A stretch of 64,000 bases of DNA from Tetrapyrgos nigripes. Its lineage: Eukaryota > Basidiomycota > Agaricomycetes > Agaricales > Campanellaceae. The notes under the pieces were generated by a model. It was not told the origin of the DNA, did not search any database, and saw only the letters and a program-made list of their open reading frames with translations. Of the stretch, positions 1 through 10,213 are shown piece after piece; the stretch's first letter is position 1; the number at the start of each line of letters is the position of its first letter. A program made the position numbers and the translations under genes. Location of the stretch: NCBI GenBank assembly GCA_013368315.1, contig JAACJM010000005.1:1210803-1274802 (forward strand). The letters run 5' to 3'.

Positions 1-1346
1 ACCAGAAGCGTAGAAAGGACGACATTCTTCGAATATCGGGAGGGCGTATGCAGCGGCCCCCGCCACTGCCGGACTTAGTACTGTTATTTCTCCTTTCGTT
101 TTGGGTTCCTGATTCGTTCGTATGATTTTCCTTGACTCGAATTACTCATCTTACTACTTGGGTTCAATCGGTATATTGCCTAGGTTACTTATTAGACATA
201 CAAGATTACTTCTTTGCTACTTACCCCATTAGCATAGTGTCTACAAGTATAAATACGAAGCAACTTGTATGTAGAAGGTAGTTTTTTCGAATTACACACG
301 ACTTACCCCAGTCATTTGAGACCGCCTACTCAGCTCTTGACAAACTCTTGACAAACCTCTACTTTCCCGCTTGCGTGTCCATCGTTCCTCTAACGACTGA
401 CCGCTGCACCTAGCCTCCGAGTCTGCAGCGGTCAGCAAACTTGTTAAAAATCTGAAGAACTTGAAGAGCATGATAGAAGAAGTACTGCTCCTGTCCGCAA
501 TAGATATTGATTCCTGGTGTGGCAGGGTGACCTGCCCTCTAGGCAAAATCTTATTGTCAAGGCTATTTCCATCATGAGATATCCAACGACTACGTAGATC
601 GCACGATGACCTTTCACTCCTCTAGGTCCGACATTCTTGGCTCTGGCCGCTACCCTACCGTGCCGGGTACTCGAGAAGGTTAATGAAGGAAATGGTCGGG
701 TTTGTGGGAAGTGGCGTTGGGTTGGGAATGGTGGATGATTTCATTTCTTTCGTCTTTGCAGGTTTTATGTAGGAAAGGAGGATAGAGACTGGAAGGTCAG
801 AAGGGCTCAGTCCGCTGAAGCTTCTCCGATAGAGTGCGGGAGGAGCTCTATCGTCGATGAGGTGGATACGTCTGGCGGTAACCCGGCTCTGAAGACCGGA
901 TAGGATCTAGACTCTTACTTAGTTTAGGAGTCGGACGCTCACGTGTATATTATAAGTAGACGACGCAACGTGTTGTGGGAATCCACCTTCTCTTTTGGTC
1001 GTGTCTCAAAGACCGCTTTACAAAGGTCTAATTATCGTCGTAAGTACTATTAATTTCGATTATCATTCGTCTCAGTGCTCTGTGCGGACTCGCCGTCCTC
1101 ATCGTCGTGCCTCCGTGGCCATTGTTACGCCTCCGTGGCTAAGCCATTGTGGCCATCGTCTCGCCTCCATGGCTTAGCCTCAGCGGCTCAACGTATACCT
1201 TGCCTAAGCCATATTCCCGTGGTCATCATGATCATAATGACAGTGGGTATAACGTATAGTCTTGGGATCCGAGTGTCCATTCAAGGAAGTCTATACATAC
1301 AGCTCAGTATGTAATCATTACCGTAGGCAGACAACGGGCCACTCAC
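1..1346. other. No supported gene
   Basis: Only short ORFs without recognisable protein character are present. Around 1095-1180 a degenerate 10-nt motif (CCTCCGTGGC and variants) recurs. Around 1225-1245 lies a palindromic core, ATGATCATAATGACAGT, which is seen again near 35745. The left border of whatever replaced the 3' half of the GMC oxidoreductase must lie close to 1340. Confidence 0.5.
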
Positions 1347-1829
1347 TTATAGCGCTGCTGTCTCCCAAGACAAATCCCCTAGGAACAGTGATAGAACGCC
1401 CGTTAAGACCTTGTTGAGGAACAGTCATGTAGTTCCAGTCGACGGCGGTTCTTCCAGAGAGAGGAGCGAAGAAGGGAACTTCTACATTGAGATTATCTGT
1501 GTCGCTGCATGAACACAAAGGTTAGATGTTAAAAAAATCGAAAAGAAGATACATCAGCACTCACTCAACACCAGCTTCATAGCCAAAACCTTCTTCGTAA
1601 GATCTTCACTCAGACGACTCGCAACAACACTACCGGCGGTTCTAGCTAGATAGTAAGAATAACGTCAGGATGTAACAAAACAAAACCACAAGGTTAACCC
1701 ACCTCCAATGACAATGAAATCGTAGTTCTTGGAAGGAAGGTTGGCAGGGTTAGTGAAGAGAGCAGCTTGGGTGGGAAGAGAAAAGAAAGAAAACACGGTG
1801 GCAAAAGCCAACGCAGAGAATTGTGTCAT
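1347..1829 (-). pseudogene. GMC oxidoreductase (aryl-alcohol-oxidase type), truncated and frameshifted
   Basis: Three exons encode only the N-terminal part, about 140 residues, of a family whose members usually run to about 600. Exon 1 starts at 1829 with a hydrophobic signal peptide followed by NLPSKNYDFIVIGG, the start of the FAD-binding Rossmann motif. Splicing to an acceptor at about 1650 restores GGGTAGSVVASRL, the GMC dinucleotide-binding signature. The stretch that should read VLAIEAGV is broken by a one-base deletion: the frame switches between 'gct at' and 'gaa gct ggt'. Exon 3 holds the GMC signature (WNYMTVPQQGLNGRS, then PRGFVLGDSSAI) and ends at a good GTGAGT donor at 1341-1346. 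No downstream exon follows. Intact relatives are secreted flavoenzymes that oxidise aryl alcohols and release hydrogen peroxide; this copy cannot. Confidence 0.85.
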
Positions 1830-2099
1830 GGTGGGATGAGGGAAGGAGTGTACACTGTACACATGAGCCGGACGTTAAACAAACCGGGGAAGAGATAGAC
1901 CAGGAACACCAGAGGGAGCTTTGGCTGTCTGGACTTACGTCGAGGTTGTCAGGGAAGCGACGCGGGTACCATCATTGGCATCAATGTATTGGCGTCGGAC
2001 CAGCGTATTCGGGTGGTGCCTGGACAAAATCCATTTGGTCAATCCGTCGTTTCACCAATTCTGCAGGGAGAAACAAGACAATTAAAAGAAAGGCATACC
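1830..2099. other. No supported gene
   Basis: This short interval lies between the GMC remnant and the repeat at 2100. Two overlapping plus-strand ORFs are present but show no conserved motif, and I treat them as chance. Confidence 0.4.
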
Positions 2100-2287
2100 T
2101 TGCATTATAGTGTCTTGAGCAGTCATTTCACTAATTTTGCAAAAAATATTGGGTGTTTTCTGGGTATCCACAGGTATCTATGGTCTAGGCCATGATCCTG
2201 GTATACTTAGTTTTCGATATTATTATACTTTGCAGCCGCTAGACGCGATTTGGTACGACGAGGAGACCTGTCAAAAAACTTCCCACG
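2100..2287 (+). repeat. Dispersed repeat, inverted copy of 60440-60625
   Basis: About 190 bp here matches the reverse complement of 60440-60625 with scattered substitutions. Shared blocks include 'ttttgcaaaaaatattggg', 'ctggtatacttagttttcgat' (one mismatch) and 'ggagacctgtcaaaa'. The distant copy directly precedes a gypsy gag-protease ORF, so this is probably part of a retroelement. This copy stops where the short repeat carrying GCCCGCCTCACAATG begins. Confidence 0.65.
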
Positions 2288-2320
2288 GTGACTAAGGGTT
2301 ATCGCCCGCCTCACAATGAC

Positions 2321-3717
2321 CGGTATAGGGAAATCTGCGGGTACCCCATGCGGGTCTGCGGGTGGGCTGCGGGTACCATTAAATATTTGAGTTCAGCATT
2401 ATATGGCATACATACGAGCATTTGTAACATAGTAGAGAGACATAAAAGTGAATATAGAGCTTGTAGATAGACTTCAACGAAGTGTAGTGAAACTCAAATG
2501 TACATGGATAAGCACAGCCACTCACTCCCATCTGCAGTAGTCTCATTCCTAACTCGAGTATTTCTCTACAAAGCAGCCTAGATATTTTTGCCAAAAGCTT
2601 ATTGCATGCACTAGAGACTATTTCCATTCTCTGCATGCCAATATTCTATGAATTATGTACCCAAATTACCCTTAGACTTGAAATGAAGCCTGCATCAATA
2701 AAACTCTTCGTGGTTCGCAGTGTAAATGCAACATACTCATTCTAATACATCACTGAGTCAATGTTTCAAGTGTTCAATAAAGTAATTTGTTCATCCAATT
2801 CTAGAAAAGTCAAGATCAATGTGAATTCAGCCCAAGGTTTACTAGAATTTATGATAGAAATTTACTTCTACACATTGAGCATGTCAAGGTACTGGCTATT
2901 AGTACAGAAGCTACAACATTCCTTGTTTTCAAACTGTTAGATGTTGTGTGGATGTTAGTAATGCTCACGAATGGTACCCGCATGGTACCCGCAGTGGCTG
3001 TGCACATGCGGGTACCCATGCGGGTACCTATGCGGGTACTATGTTTCTTGCCTTGATGTTGTATGAGAGTCCGTTGAAGAGAATGAACGGCTATTTGCAC
3101 ATACATACTACTGTCCTGGCGTGAATGAAAGCTCAGTCTCCCTGACCAAAAAAAATCCAGAAGAAATCCAAAAAAAAATAAATAGAAAATGTCAAATCTG
3201 GTGTTAGATTTTTTGGCTGTAATTTGTGACTGAACTGCCTTTCATGCTGGTACACTAACCTGCCTGCTGAAGTAGCATCAACAGCGGGCCGTATGATGCT
3301 TTTACCAAGCCATTTCTACAAAAAGAATATTCTATGCAACTAAGGGTATGTAACGTTGGATACTCATACTTACAAGCAGTCCCATTTGCAGAGAAGGGCA
3401 AAAGTAAGTGCAGAGTGGGTCAGAAAGTGTCAATGATAGGTGATGCTGAGTCTTGCATATACCACATAAATCCCATCATTTTTGTATGAATGATTTTACC
3501 TCAATACCGACAGCGCTTTCTGTTCTTTGTGAAATTGCTACACAACAGACTCTGCATTTTGAAAGGACTATCTACACAATAAAAAGAGCAATTAGAAGGC
3601 TTAATCAACTAAGATTCTACATGATAAGCAAAGGGTAATGGGTACCCGCATCACCCGCATCACCCGCATGTACCCGCTGTGTACCCGCATGGGGTACCCG
3701 CAGATTTCTGATACCCG
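2321..3717. mobile_element. Non-autonomous TIR element with 9-bp target duplication (Mutator-like)
   Basis: The left end (CGGTATAGGGAAATCTG, then CGGGTACCCCATGCGGGT) and the reverse complement of the right end (CGGGTATCAGAAATCTG, then the same tail) form imperfect terminal inverted repeats of about 35 bp. The 9-mer CACAATGAC flanks both sides (2312-2320 and 3718-3726). The subterminal regions and an internal patch at 2965-3040 are packed with GGGTACCCGCAT units in both orientations. No transposase-like ORF is present, so it would need an enzyme supplied in trans. A related copy of the flanking sequence without the insert lies at 32005-32051. A 9-bp duplication fits the Mutator superfamily; that assignment is inference. 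Confidence 0.7.
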
Positions 3718-3749
3718 CACAATGACCATAGTGGGACTTGTTATAATTG

Positions 3750-3832
3750 TAGTCCCCGACTCTCCCGCCTCTTTGATGTCGGACATTTTGACTCCACTAG
3801 GCCTTCTCTCTGAAAGAGAGTCGGGGACTGCA
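3750..3832. repeat. Short hairpin element (AGTCCCCGACTCTC ends)
   Basis: An 80-bp unit begins AGTCCCCGACTCTC and ends with its exact reverse complement, GAGAGTCGGGGACT. A 50-nt core lies between. It sits directly beside the right flank of the larger TIR element. It resembles a very short MITE or a transcribed hairpin; no second copy was seen in the window. Confidence 0.55.
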
Positions 3833-4922
3833 CCAAGTTGCCCATGAATGAAACAATCGCATAGACTGTAACTCTTGATAGAAAGAGGACCGTATGTATT
3901 TACATTACAGGAGAACTTGAGGACCCATTTGTCTGTGAGAGCTGGAAAACGTTGCGGAAAGGTTGCTTTCCAGTTATTGGTAGTTGTTGCTATGACTGGA
4001 GTGACGTGTAAGCATGAGTCACAAGGCTGATTTCGGTCAGTTCGGAAGGCTGAGGTAGCGTGTAAAATTTAGAACCCGTGAGAAAGTTGGCTACTGAATT
4101 GAGGGGTCGACATAAGTTAACTCGGCCTAAAGCGCCTTGTAACGATGTGAGTACGTCATAAGTCCTTTCCCTCCGCTGTTGACGACTACAGGCCCAACCA
4201 CAACAAGCTTCAGACGTGTTTTCCTTCCCTCAGTAGCCGTCGAAAGTTGCCAAGGGCCGCTCTCTGAATCACTATGGCTTCCTCCACCCAATCCAAGGTC
4301 ATTTATAATTGAAGGCATCGTTACATTAAGATATTGGGCTCTATCTGATTTTTTACTGCATATGAAACCATTTTATTTATCCAATAATGGGCCTCGTAAT
4401 TTGCCATGTGAAGCAGTGGTACCTTTCCCCAGTAGAAGATGTGATGCATATGGTTGCTATCAGTAATAATCAACTCCATGGATGGATCTGGACTGCCTTA
4501 ACTCCAGTGCTATCAGAAGGTAGAGGAGGACAAAGGAATGCAAGTTTGTGAACTAACTTTGCAAGACATGTGCCTTGAGATCTCTGATTCATACATATGC
4601 TTAGGCTTGCTGCATGATTATTTAGTGGTTAGTGGGAAAAAATACCTGATAGACTTTAGATATATGGCAATTCCATTCTTCATGAAGTCATAAAAGTATC
4701 ACTAAAATAAATCAGTGTGTATATTTTGGGTGGATTTTCAGCAAACAAAAGTAGATTTCACATGTAGTAACTAGATTTTTAGAAGGTTTTTTTTTGATAT
4801 GCTGAAAATTTTCAGACTTAGACTAAAACCTATAAAAGGGTCAGATAGATGCTAATGTACAAGTGCAGAAGAAAAATACATTAGGATGGAATATCTCCAA
4901 AATTGATTCAATTTGCTATATA
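3833..4922. other. No supported gene
   Basis: ORFs on both strands at 4127-4466 overlap each other and lack domain character. The AT-rich part from about 4550 to 4920 is probably the 3' flank of the minus-strand NLR gene that ends at 4923. Confidence 0.5.
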
Positions 4923-7900
4923 TCAACTTTTATTGTGATCCCAAACAGAGGTCCAATCCTTTCCATAAATAAAGTTGTCCCAATTAACTTTGACAGCAAA
5001 ATTGTCAGCATTAGGCGGAATGGTGAGTACTTGTCTGTGGTCAGCAAATCCACCTCGGATATTGGGAGGTAGCCAAAGGATAAGTTTTGAATTGGGTCCT
5101 GGAGTATGCAACCATCCATCATCATCAACAAAGCATGATTCATTCTTGGGAGAGTGAGCATAGGATTGAACCAAGCCTTCAGATGTGTGAGCATGTGTTA
5201 GTTCAATACTGGTATTTGAGGTTCGAACAGTCTTGTCTCCTGATCCAGAGTCTATGTGTCTTCTGTCAGGAGAGTATGCCACTGTCCAGATCTGATCAGT
5301 GCAGCCTTCCAGAGGCTGACCTACTTGCTGGCCAGTCTGAGTGTCCAAGATCCTTACTGTCCTGTCTGAGGATCCAGAGGCTACATGCCTTCCATCTGGA
5401 GAGTATGCCACTGACCAGATCGAATCAGTGTGGCCTTCCAGAGGCTGACCCACTTGCTGGCCAGTCTGAGTGTCCCAGATCCTTACTGTCCTGTCTGAGG
5501 ATCCAGAGGCCACATGCCTTCCATCTGGAGAGTATGCCACTGACCAGATCGAATCAGTGTGGCCTTCCAGAGGCTGACCCACTTGCTGGCCAGTCTGAGT
5601 GTCCCAGATCCTTACTGTCCTGTCTGAGGATCCAGAGGCCACATGCCTTCCATCTGGAGAGTATGCCACTGACCTGATCCAAGTAGTGTGGCCTTCCAGA
5701 GGCTGACCCACTTGCTGGCCAGTCTGAGTGTCCCAGATCCTTACTGTCCTGTCATCAGATCCAGAGGCCACATGCCTTCCATCTGGAGAGTATGCCACTG
5801 ACCTGATCCAAGTAGTGTGGCCTTCCAGAGGCTGACCCACTTGCTGGCCAGTCTGAGTGTCCCAGATCCTTACTGTCCTGTCATCAGATCCAGAGGCCAC
5901 ATGCCTTCCATCTGGAGAGTATGCCACTGACCTGATCGAATCAGTGTGGCCTTCCAGAGGCTGACCCACTTGCTGGCCAGTCTGAGTGTCGCAGATCCTT
6001 ACTGTCCTGTCATCAGATCCAGAGGCCACATGCCTTCCATCTGGAGAGTATGCCACTGACCAGATCGAATCAGTGTGGCCTTCCAGAGGCTGACCCACTT
6101 GCTGGCCAGTCTGAGTGTCCCAGATCCTTACTGTCCTGTCATCAGATCCAGAGGCCACATGCCTTCCATCTGGAGAGTATGCCACTGACCTGATCCAAGT
6201 AGTGTGGCCTTCCAGAGGCTGACCCACTTGCTGGCCAGTCTGAGTGTCCCAGATCCTTACTGTCCTGTCTGAGGATCCAGAGGCCACATGCCTTCCATCT
6301 GGAGAGTATGCCACTGACCTGATCCAATCAGTGTGGCCTTCCAGAGGCTGACCCACTTGCTGGCCAGTCTGAGTGTCCCAGATCCTTACTGTCCTGTCAT
6401 CAGATCCAGAGGCCACATGCCTTCCATCTGGAGAGTATGCCACTGACCAGATCCAATCAGTGTGGCCTTCCAGAGGCTGACCCACTTGCTGGCCAGTCTG
6501 AGTGTCCCAGATCCTTACTGTCCTGTCATCAGATCCAGAGGCCACATGCCTTCCATCTGGAGAGTATGCCACTGACCAGATCGAATCAGTGTGGCCTTCC
6601 AGAGGCTGACCCACTTGCTGGCCAGTCTGAGTGTCCCAGATCCTTACTGTCCTGTCATCAGATCCAGAGGCCACATGCCTTCCATCTGGAGAGTATGCCA
6701 CTGACCAGATCGAATCAGTGTGGCCTTCCAGAGGCTGACCCACTTGCTGGCCAGTCTGAGTGTCCCAGATCCTTACTGTCCTGTCATCAGATCCAGAGGC
6801 CACATGCCTTCCATCTGGAGAGTATGCCACTGACCAGATCGAATCAGTGTGGCCTTCCAGAGGCTGACCCACTTGCTGGCCAGTCTGAGTGTCCCAGATC
6901 CTTACTGTCCTGTCATCAGATCCAGAGGCCACATGCCTTCCATCTGGAGAGTATGCCACTGACCAGATCGAATCAGTGTGGCCTTCCAGAGGCTGACCCA
7001 CTTGCTGGCCAGTCTGAGTGTCCCAGATCCTTACTGTCCTGTCATCAGATCCAGAGGCCACATGCCTTCCATCTGGAGAGTATGCCACTGACCAGATCCA
7101 ATCAGTGTGGCCTTCCAGAGGCTGACCCACTTGCTGGCCAGTCTGAGTGTCCCAGATCCTTACTGTCCTGTCTGAGGATCCAGAGGCCACATGCCTTCCA
7201 TCAGGGGAATATGCCACCTGGCGCACTATTGACTTAGCATTAATTGTCAGCAACTGAGCATCCAGCAGGAAATTTCCAATATTCACTCCTTTTTTTAAGT
7301 ACCCCCCTATTAAATCTAACCAATTGGTGTTTCCAAGCAGTCCTGTCCTACTCTGTTGAATTGACTCTGGTACTGTCTCCTTGGCATGGCTTTGCCAATG
7401 CCTTTTGGATGATATTGGAGACATGACTCTTGACATTGCCTTTTTTATCACCTTTGTTATGGACTTTCGCTTCTTTTGTTCGATATGTTCTGGTTGACCT
7501 GCACTCAATGAGTTTTTTAACCTGAATGAAATGTGATTGTAGCATTGGCAATGCTGATATATACAAGTGGGCAGTTGATTCATTCAATGGTACTGCAAAG
7601 TTGTCCAACAATTTCCTGGCTTGATCAGCAAATGCTTCAATTTGGTAAATCTGCATAATCATATCTTAATATTTGCTTGTCGTGATCTGTAAACTTGATC
7701 TTACCTTCATCTTGTTTGCCCATAACTTCATACTTGACATGTTGCCTTTCAATTCATACACTTTACCCAACAAACTCATACATTCAATCCAGTATATTGA
7801 CCATTTTCCAGATATGAATATGTTTATATTCTCCAAGATTTCAGGAGCAAGAGTTTCTGCCTTTTTCAAGTGATGAGTCCAGAAAACACAGCTAAACTGC

Positions 7901-9501
7901 AACTGAGCAGAGACCTTTAACTTGATATCGTCAGCCAATGATGCAATTTGTGCATTCTTTACTACTGAAGTCTTCAAGTCACAGATATTGAATCTTAGTT
8001 CCTCCATTAGAATGCTCATGCAGCGATTGACAAGTGGACCATGATACTCCAATAAGTGTAGACAAAAGCCAACTGGGGCCATAGTGGAGGTTATGAAATC
8101 TGCAAATGATAGATGATAGTACAGCTTCCCATTCACTTCATATAATAATGCTTGAAGTGGATGAAGCACTTTCTGCACAATCTTGGGTGATAGGCCTGAT
8201 TCCACAAGTTTGCTCAGCACAAAAGGTGAAATTGGCTCCATCACAACTAATAGTATCCCTATAACCTTCCTGAAAAATTCTTGGTCTTGAGAATCTTTGA
8301 ATGACTCCTCCAAAATTGTCTTGTACAAAGCATATAACTCTGCATGGACATTATAGTTTCCTTGATCATTTGATTTTGTGAGAGCAAGGATAATTTTCAA
8401 ATTACCCACTTCATCTTTTCCATTCTCAATGAATTTTGAAGCTGTCATAGCCCACATGAAAAGACCAGCTGCTTTCTCTGTTAGAGTTTCAACATGAGGT
8501 TCAATATCCTCCCATGCTCCCAGCTTCATCAATTTGGACCTAAGCACCTGTCGTATATCCTCACTTGCATGGTATTGTTCCATGAGATCAAATGATCTCA
8601 CTGCAATCTCTGCATCTCTTGCATACCATACTTTAACCTGTGGGCGGCTTGTAATGACTATTCTAAGCCATTTCAGTTGCAATGAGAGTGCAATAAGCAA
8701 CTCAATTAGAATGTCCTGCTGCTCTTGGCCTCCCCATTCATCCAAACCATCAATTATAATGGCAACATGCCTATCTGTCTCTGCAGGTAGAAGAACTGGA
8801 TTGAGAAACGCAGCAAATTGGTGTTTAAGAGGTAATCCTGCAGCATTTAAAGAAGGCTCCTGCTCAAACTTCTGAGCTAGGCTTCTTCCATAGCCTCCAA
8901 ATACTTTTGCCAGATGGTAGCACATTGTGGGTGCCAATAATGATGTGTTGCTGGTCTCTTGTCCCTTGACACAATGAAATGTCAATGCCAACTTAAGTTT
9001 ATCGTTGATTTCTCTGAACCTCTCCGCAACTGACACTGCAATAGCACTTTTTCCAGTGCCAGCAATGCCAAAAACCCAGGCTATCTTGCTGTCTGGGTTC
9101 ACCACCCATTCACAAAGATCATTCAACACTTGTATTCTAGTCCCTTCCATGCATGTGTCCTTCTTTTGAACATGATTGATGATTGGTGTGAGCTTTTCTC
9201 TCAGAGTGGCCTCAAGACTTTCAGCATCTATAAAAGCACTGAATCAAATATCATAGATCAGTCTCAAAATACTTACTGTAATAATTGTTAGTTGTAGTAA
9301 TCATGTCTCTTCCCACATTGTTGAGGGTTGAGCCATGGATACTGAAATTGGATGCTTGTGATAACATTTGTTGAGAAGCTGCAAGTGTCTCTATTAGTGG
9401 CTACTCCAAAATTGACAATGGAATATTTAAATGAAATTCAAAGACCACGCACCTGCTTTTAGCAGCCCGGGTGGATCACCACTTCTATAATTTCCAGACA
9501 T
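4923..9501 (-). CDS. NLR protein: NACHT NTPase with 15+1 WD40 repeats
   Basis: Five exons give about 1450 aa: 9453-9501, 9277-9378, 7705-9227, 7522-7650 and 4923-7472. The start is the ATG opening MSGNYRSGDPPG. Residues 25-40 carry SNFSIHGSTLNNVGRDM, a segment often found ahead of NACHT domains in basidiomycete NLRs. The NACHT domain has Walker A GIAGTGKS (about 104-111) and Walker B IIIDGLDEW (about 207-215). Residues 682-1327 are 15 WD40 repeats of 43 residues plus one degenerate repeat. The C-terminal tail has LWLPPNIRGG, usual in this family. Fungal NACHT-WD40 proteins such as HET-E/HET-D sense non-self through the WD40 domain and trigger cell death. No separate effector domain precedes NACHT. 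The last junction is uncertain: either a 49-nt intron (7473-7521, weak GTTAAA donor) or a +1 frameshift, which would make it a pseudogene. All other junctions are clean. Confidence 0.85.
5170..7232 (-). repeat. WD40-encoding 129-bp tandem repeats, 15 near-identical copies
   Basis: Each 129-nt unit encodes one 43-residue WD40 blade. Repeats 1-15 differ at very few codons: S/D in SGS[S/D]D, the GHT[D/T][W/S]I[W/R] segment, one W to C change (repeat 10), and W to L and H to C changes (repeat 15). Repeat 16 is diverged. The near identity implies recent expansion or gene conversion. The long antisense ORFs here are by-products of the period being a multiple of three. Confidence 0.95.
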
Positions 9502-10213
9502 AACAAAACGGATAAAATGGTATAGCCTATGCTAGTGTATGCACCATCAGATAAACGTTTATGTCTGATATCTTAGCATTTAATACTCACCTATCTTCCA
9601 ACCCTATTCAACTGATCAATCAGGAAGAAGTACTGCGAAAAATGTCAGCTTCACGCGGAATGGCTTTCGTGCTATTGCGCGAGATGAAAAATTTTGCCTC
9701 GTGCTCTTTCCAAAAATAATCATGTTGACTCAGAAGAGCGGCACTTACCGGTGTTGGATTGATGTCAAGAGCTGCGAAAAGTGTCAGCTTCACGTGAACT
9801 TGAGTTGATGCCCTTGCGCGAAATGCAAACTTTGCCTCATGGCAGCAACTAATGATAAAGTTCTGACTGGGGCAAAGGGCCATCGCTTCGCGTGGCAAGT
9901 TATGAGGCCTTCTCACATACAGGGGAGGCAGGCACCAGGCCGGTTGGAGTCCAACCGTCTTGAAGATGGTTGATCAGCCTTCTTAGACGGCAACTGCGGC
10001 ATCAACAATATGACGCATGTTGATTACACTACTATTAGAATGTTCTGTGCTAGCGCCAGCAGGTCATCATTGACTCATGTGCAACAGACACTTTTGCGCA
10101 CTTGTGAGTTAAACACCTTTGTTCATACATATAGTGACCTTTAGGATACTTACTTACTGTGTCTGTTGATCGGAGAACCACACTGTAGGGATAGATAGAT
10201 TTAGCTGCTCTTC
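9502..10213. repeat. Intergenic, with a diverged direct duplication
   Basis: Two related stretches, about 9635-9695 and 9772-9840, share TGTCAGCTTCACG, then TTGCGCGA(G/A)ATG, then TTTGCCTC. They look like a decayed tandem duplication of about 135 bp. The minus-strand ORF across them (9620-9916) has no recognisable domain. The 5' flank of the NLR gene lies at the left edge. Confidence 0.4.

Noticed and set aside
5170..7232. CRISPR-like regular repeat
   Set aside because: Units are contiguous coding repeats without spacers, in a eukaryotic genome.
5087..7237. Long plus-strand ORFs across the WD40 region
   Set aside because: They mirror the 129-bp repeat on the other strand; the period is a multiple of three, so any frame without a stop in one unit stays open.
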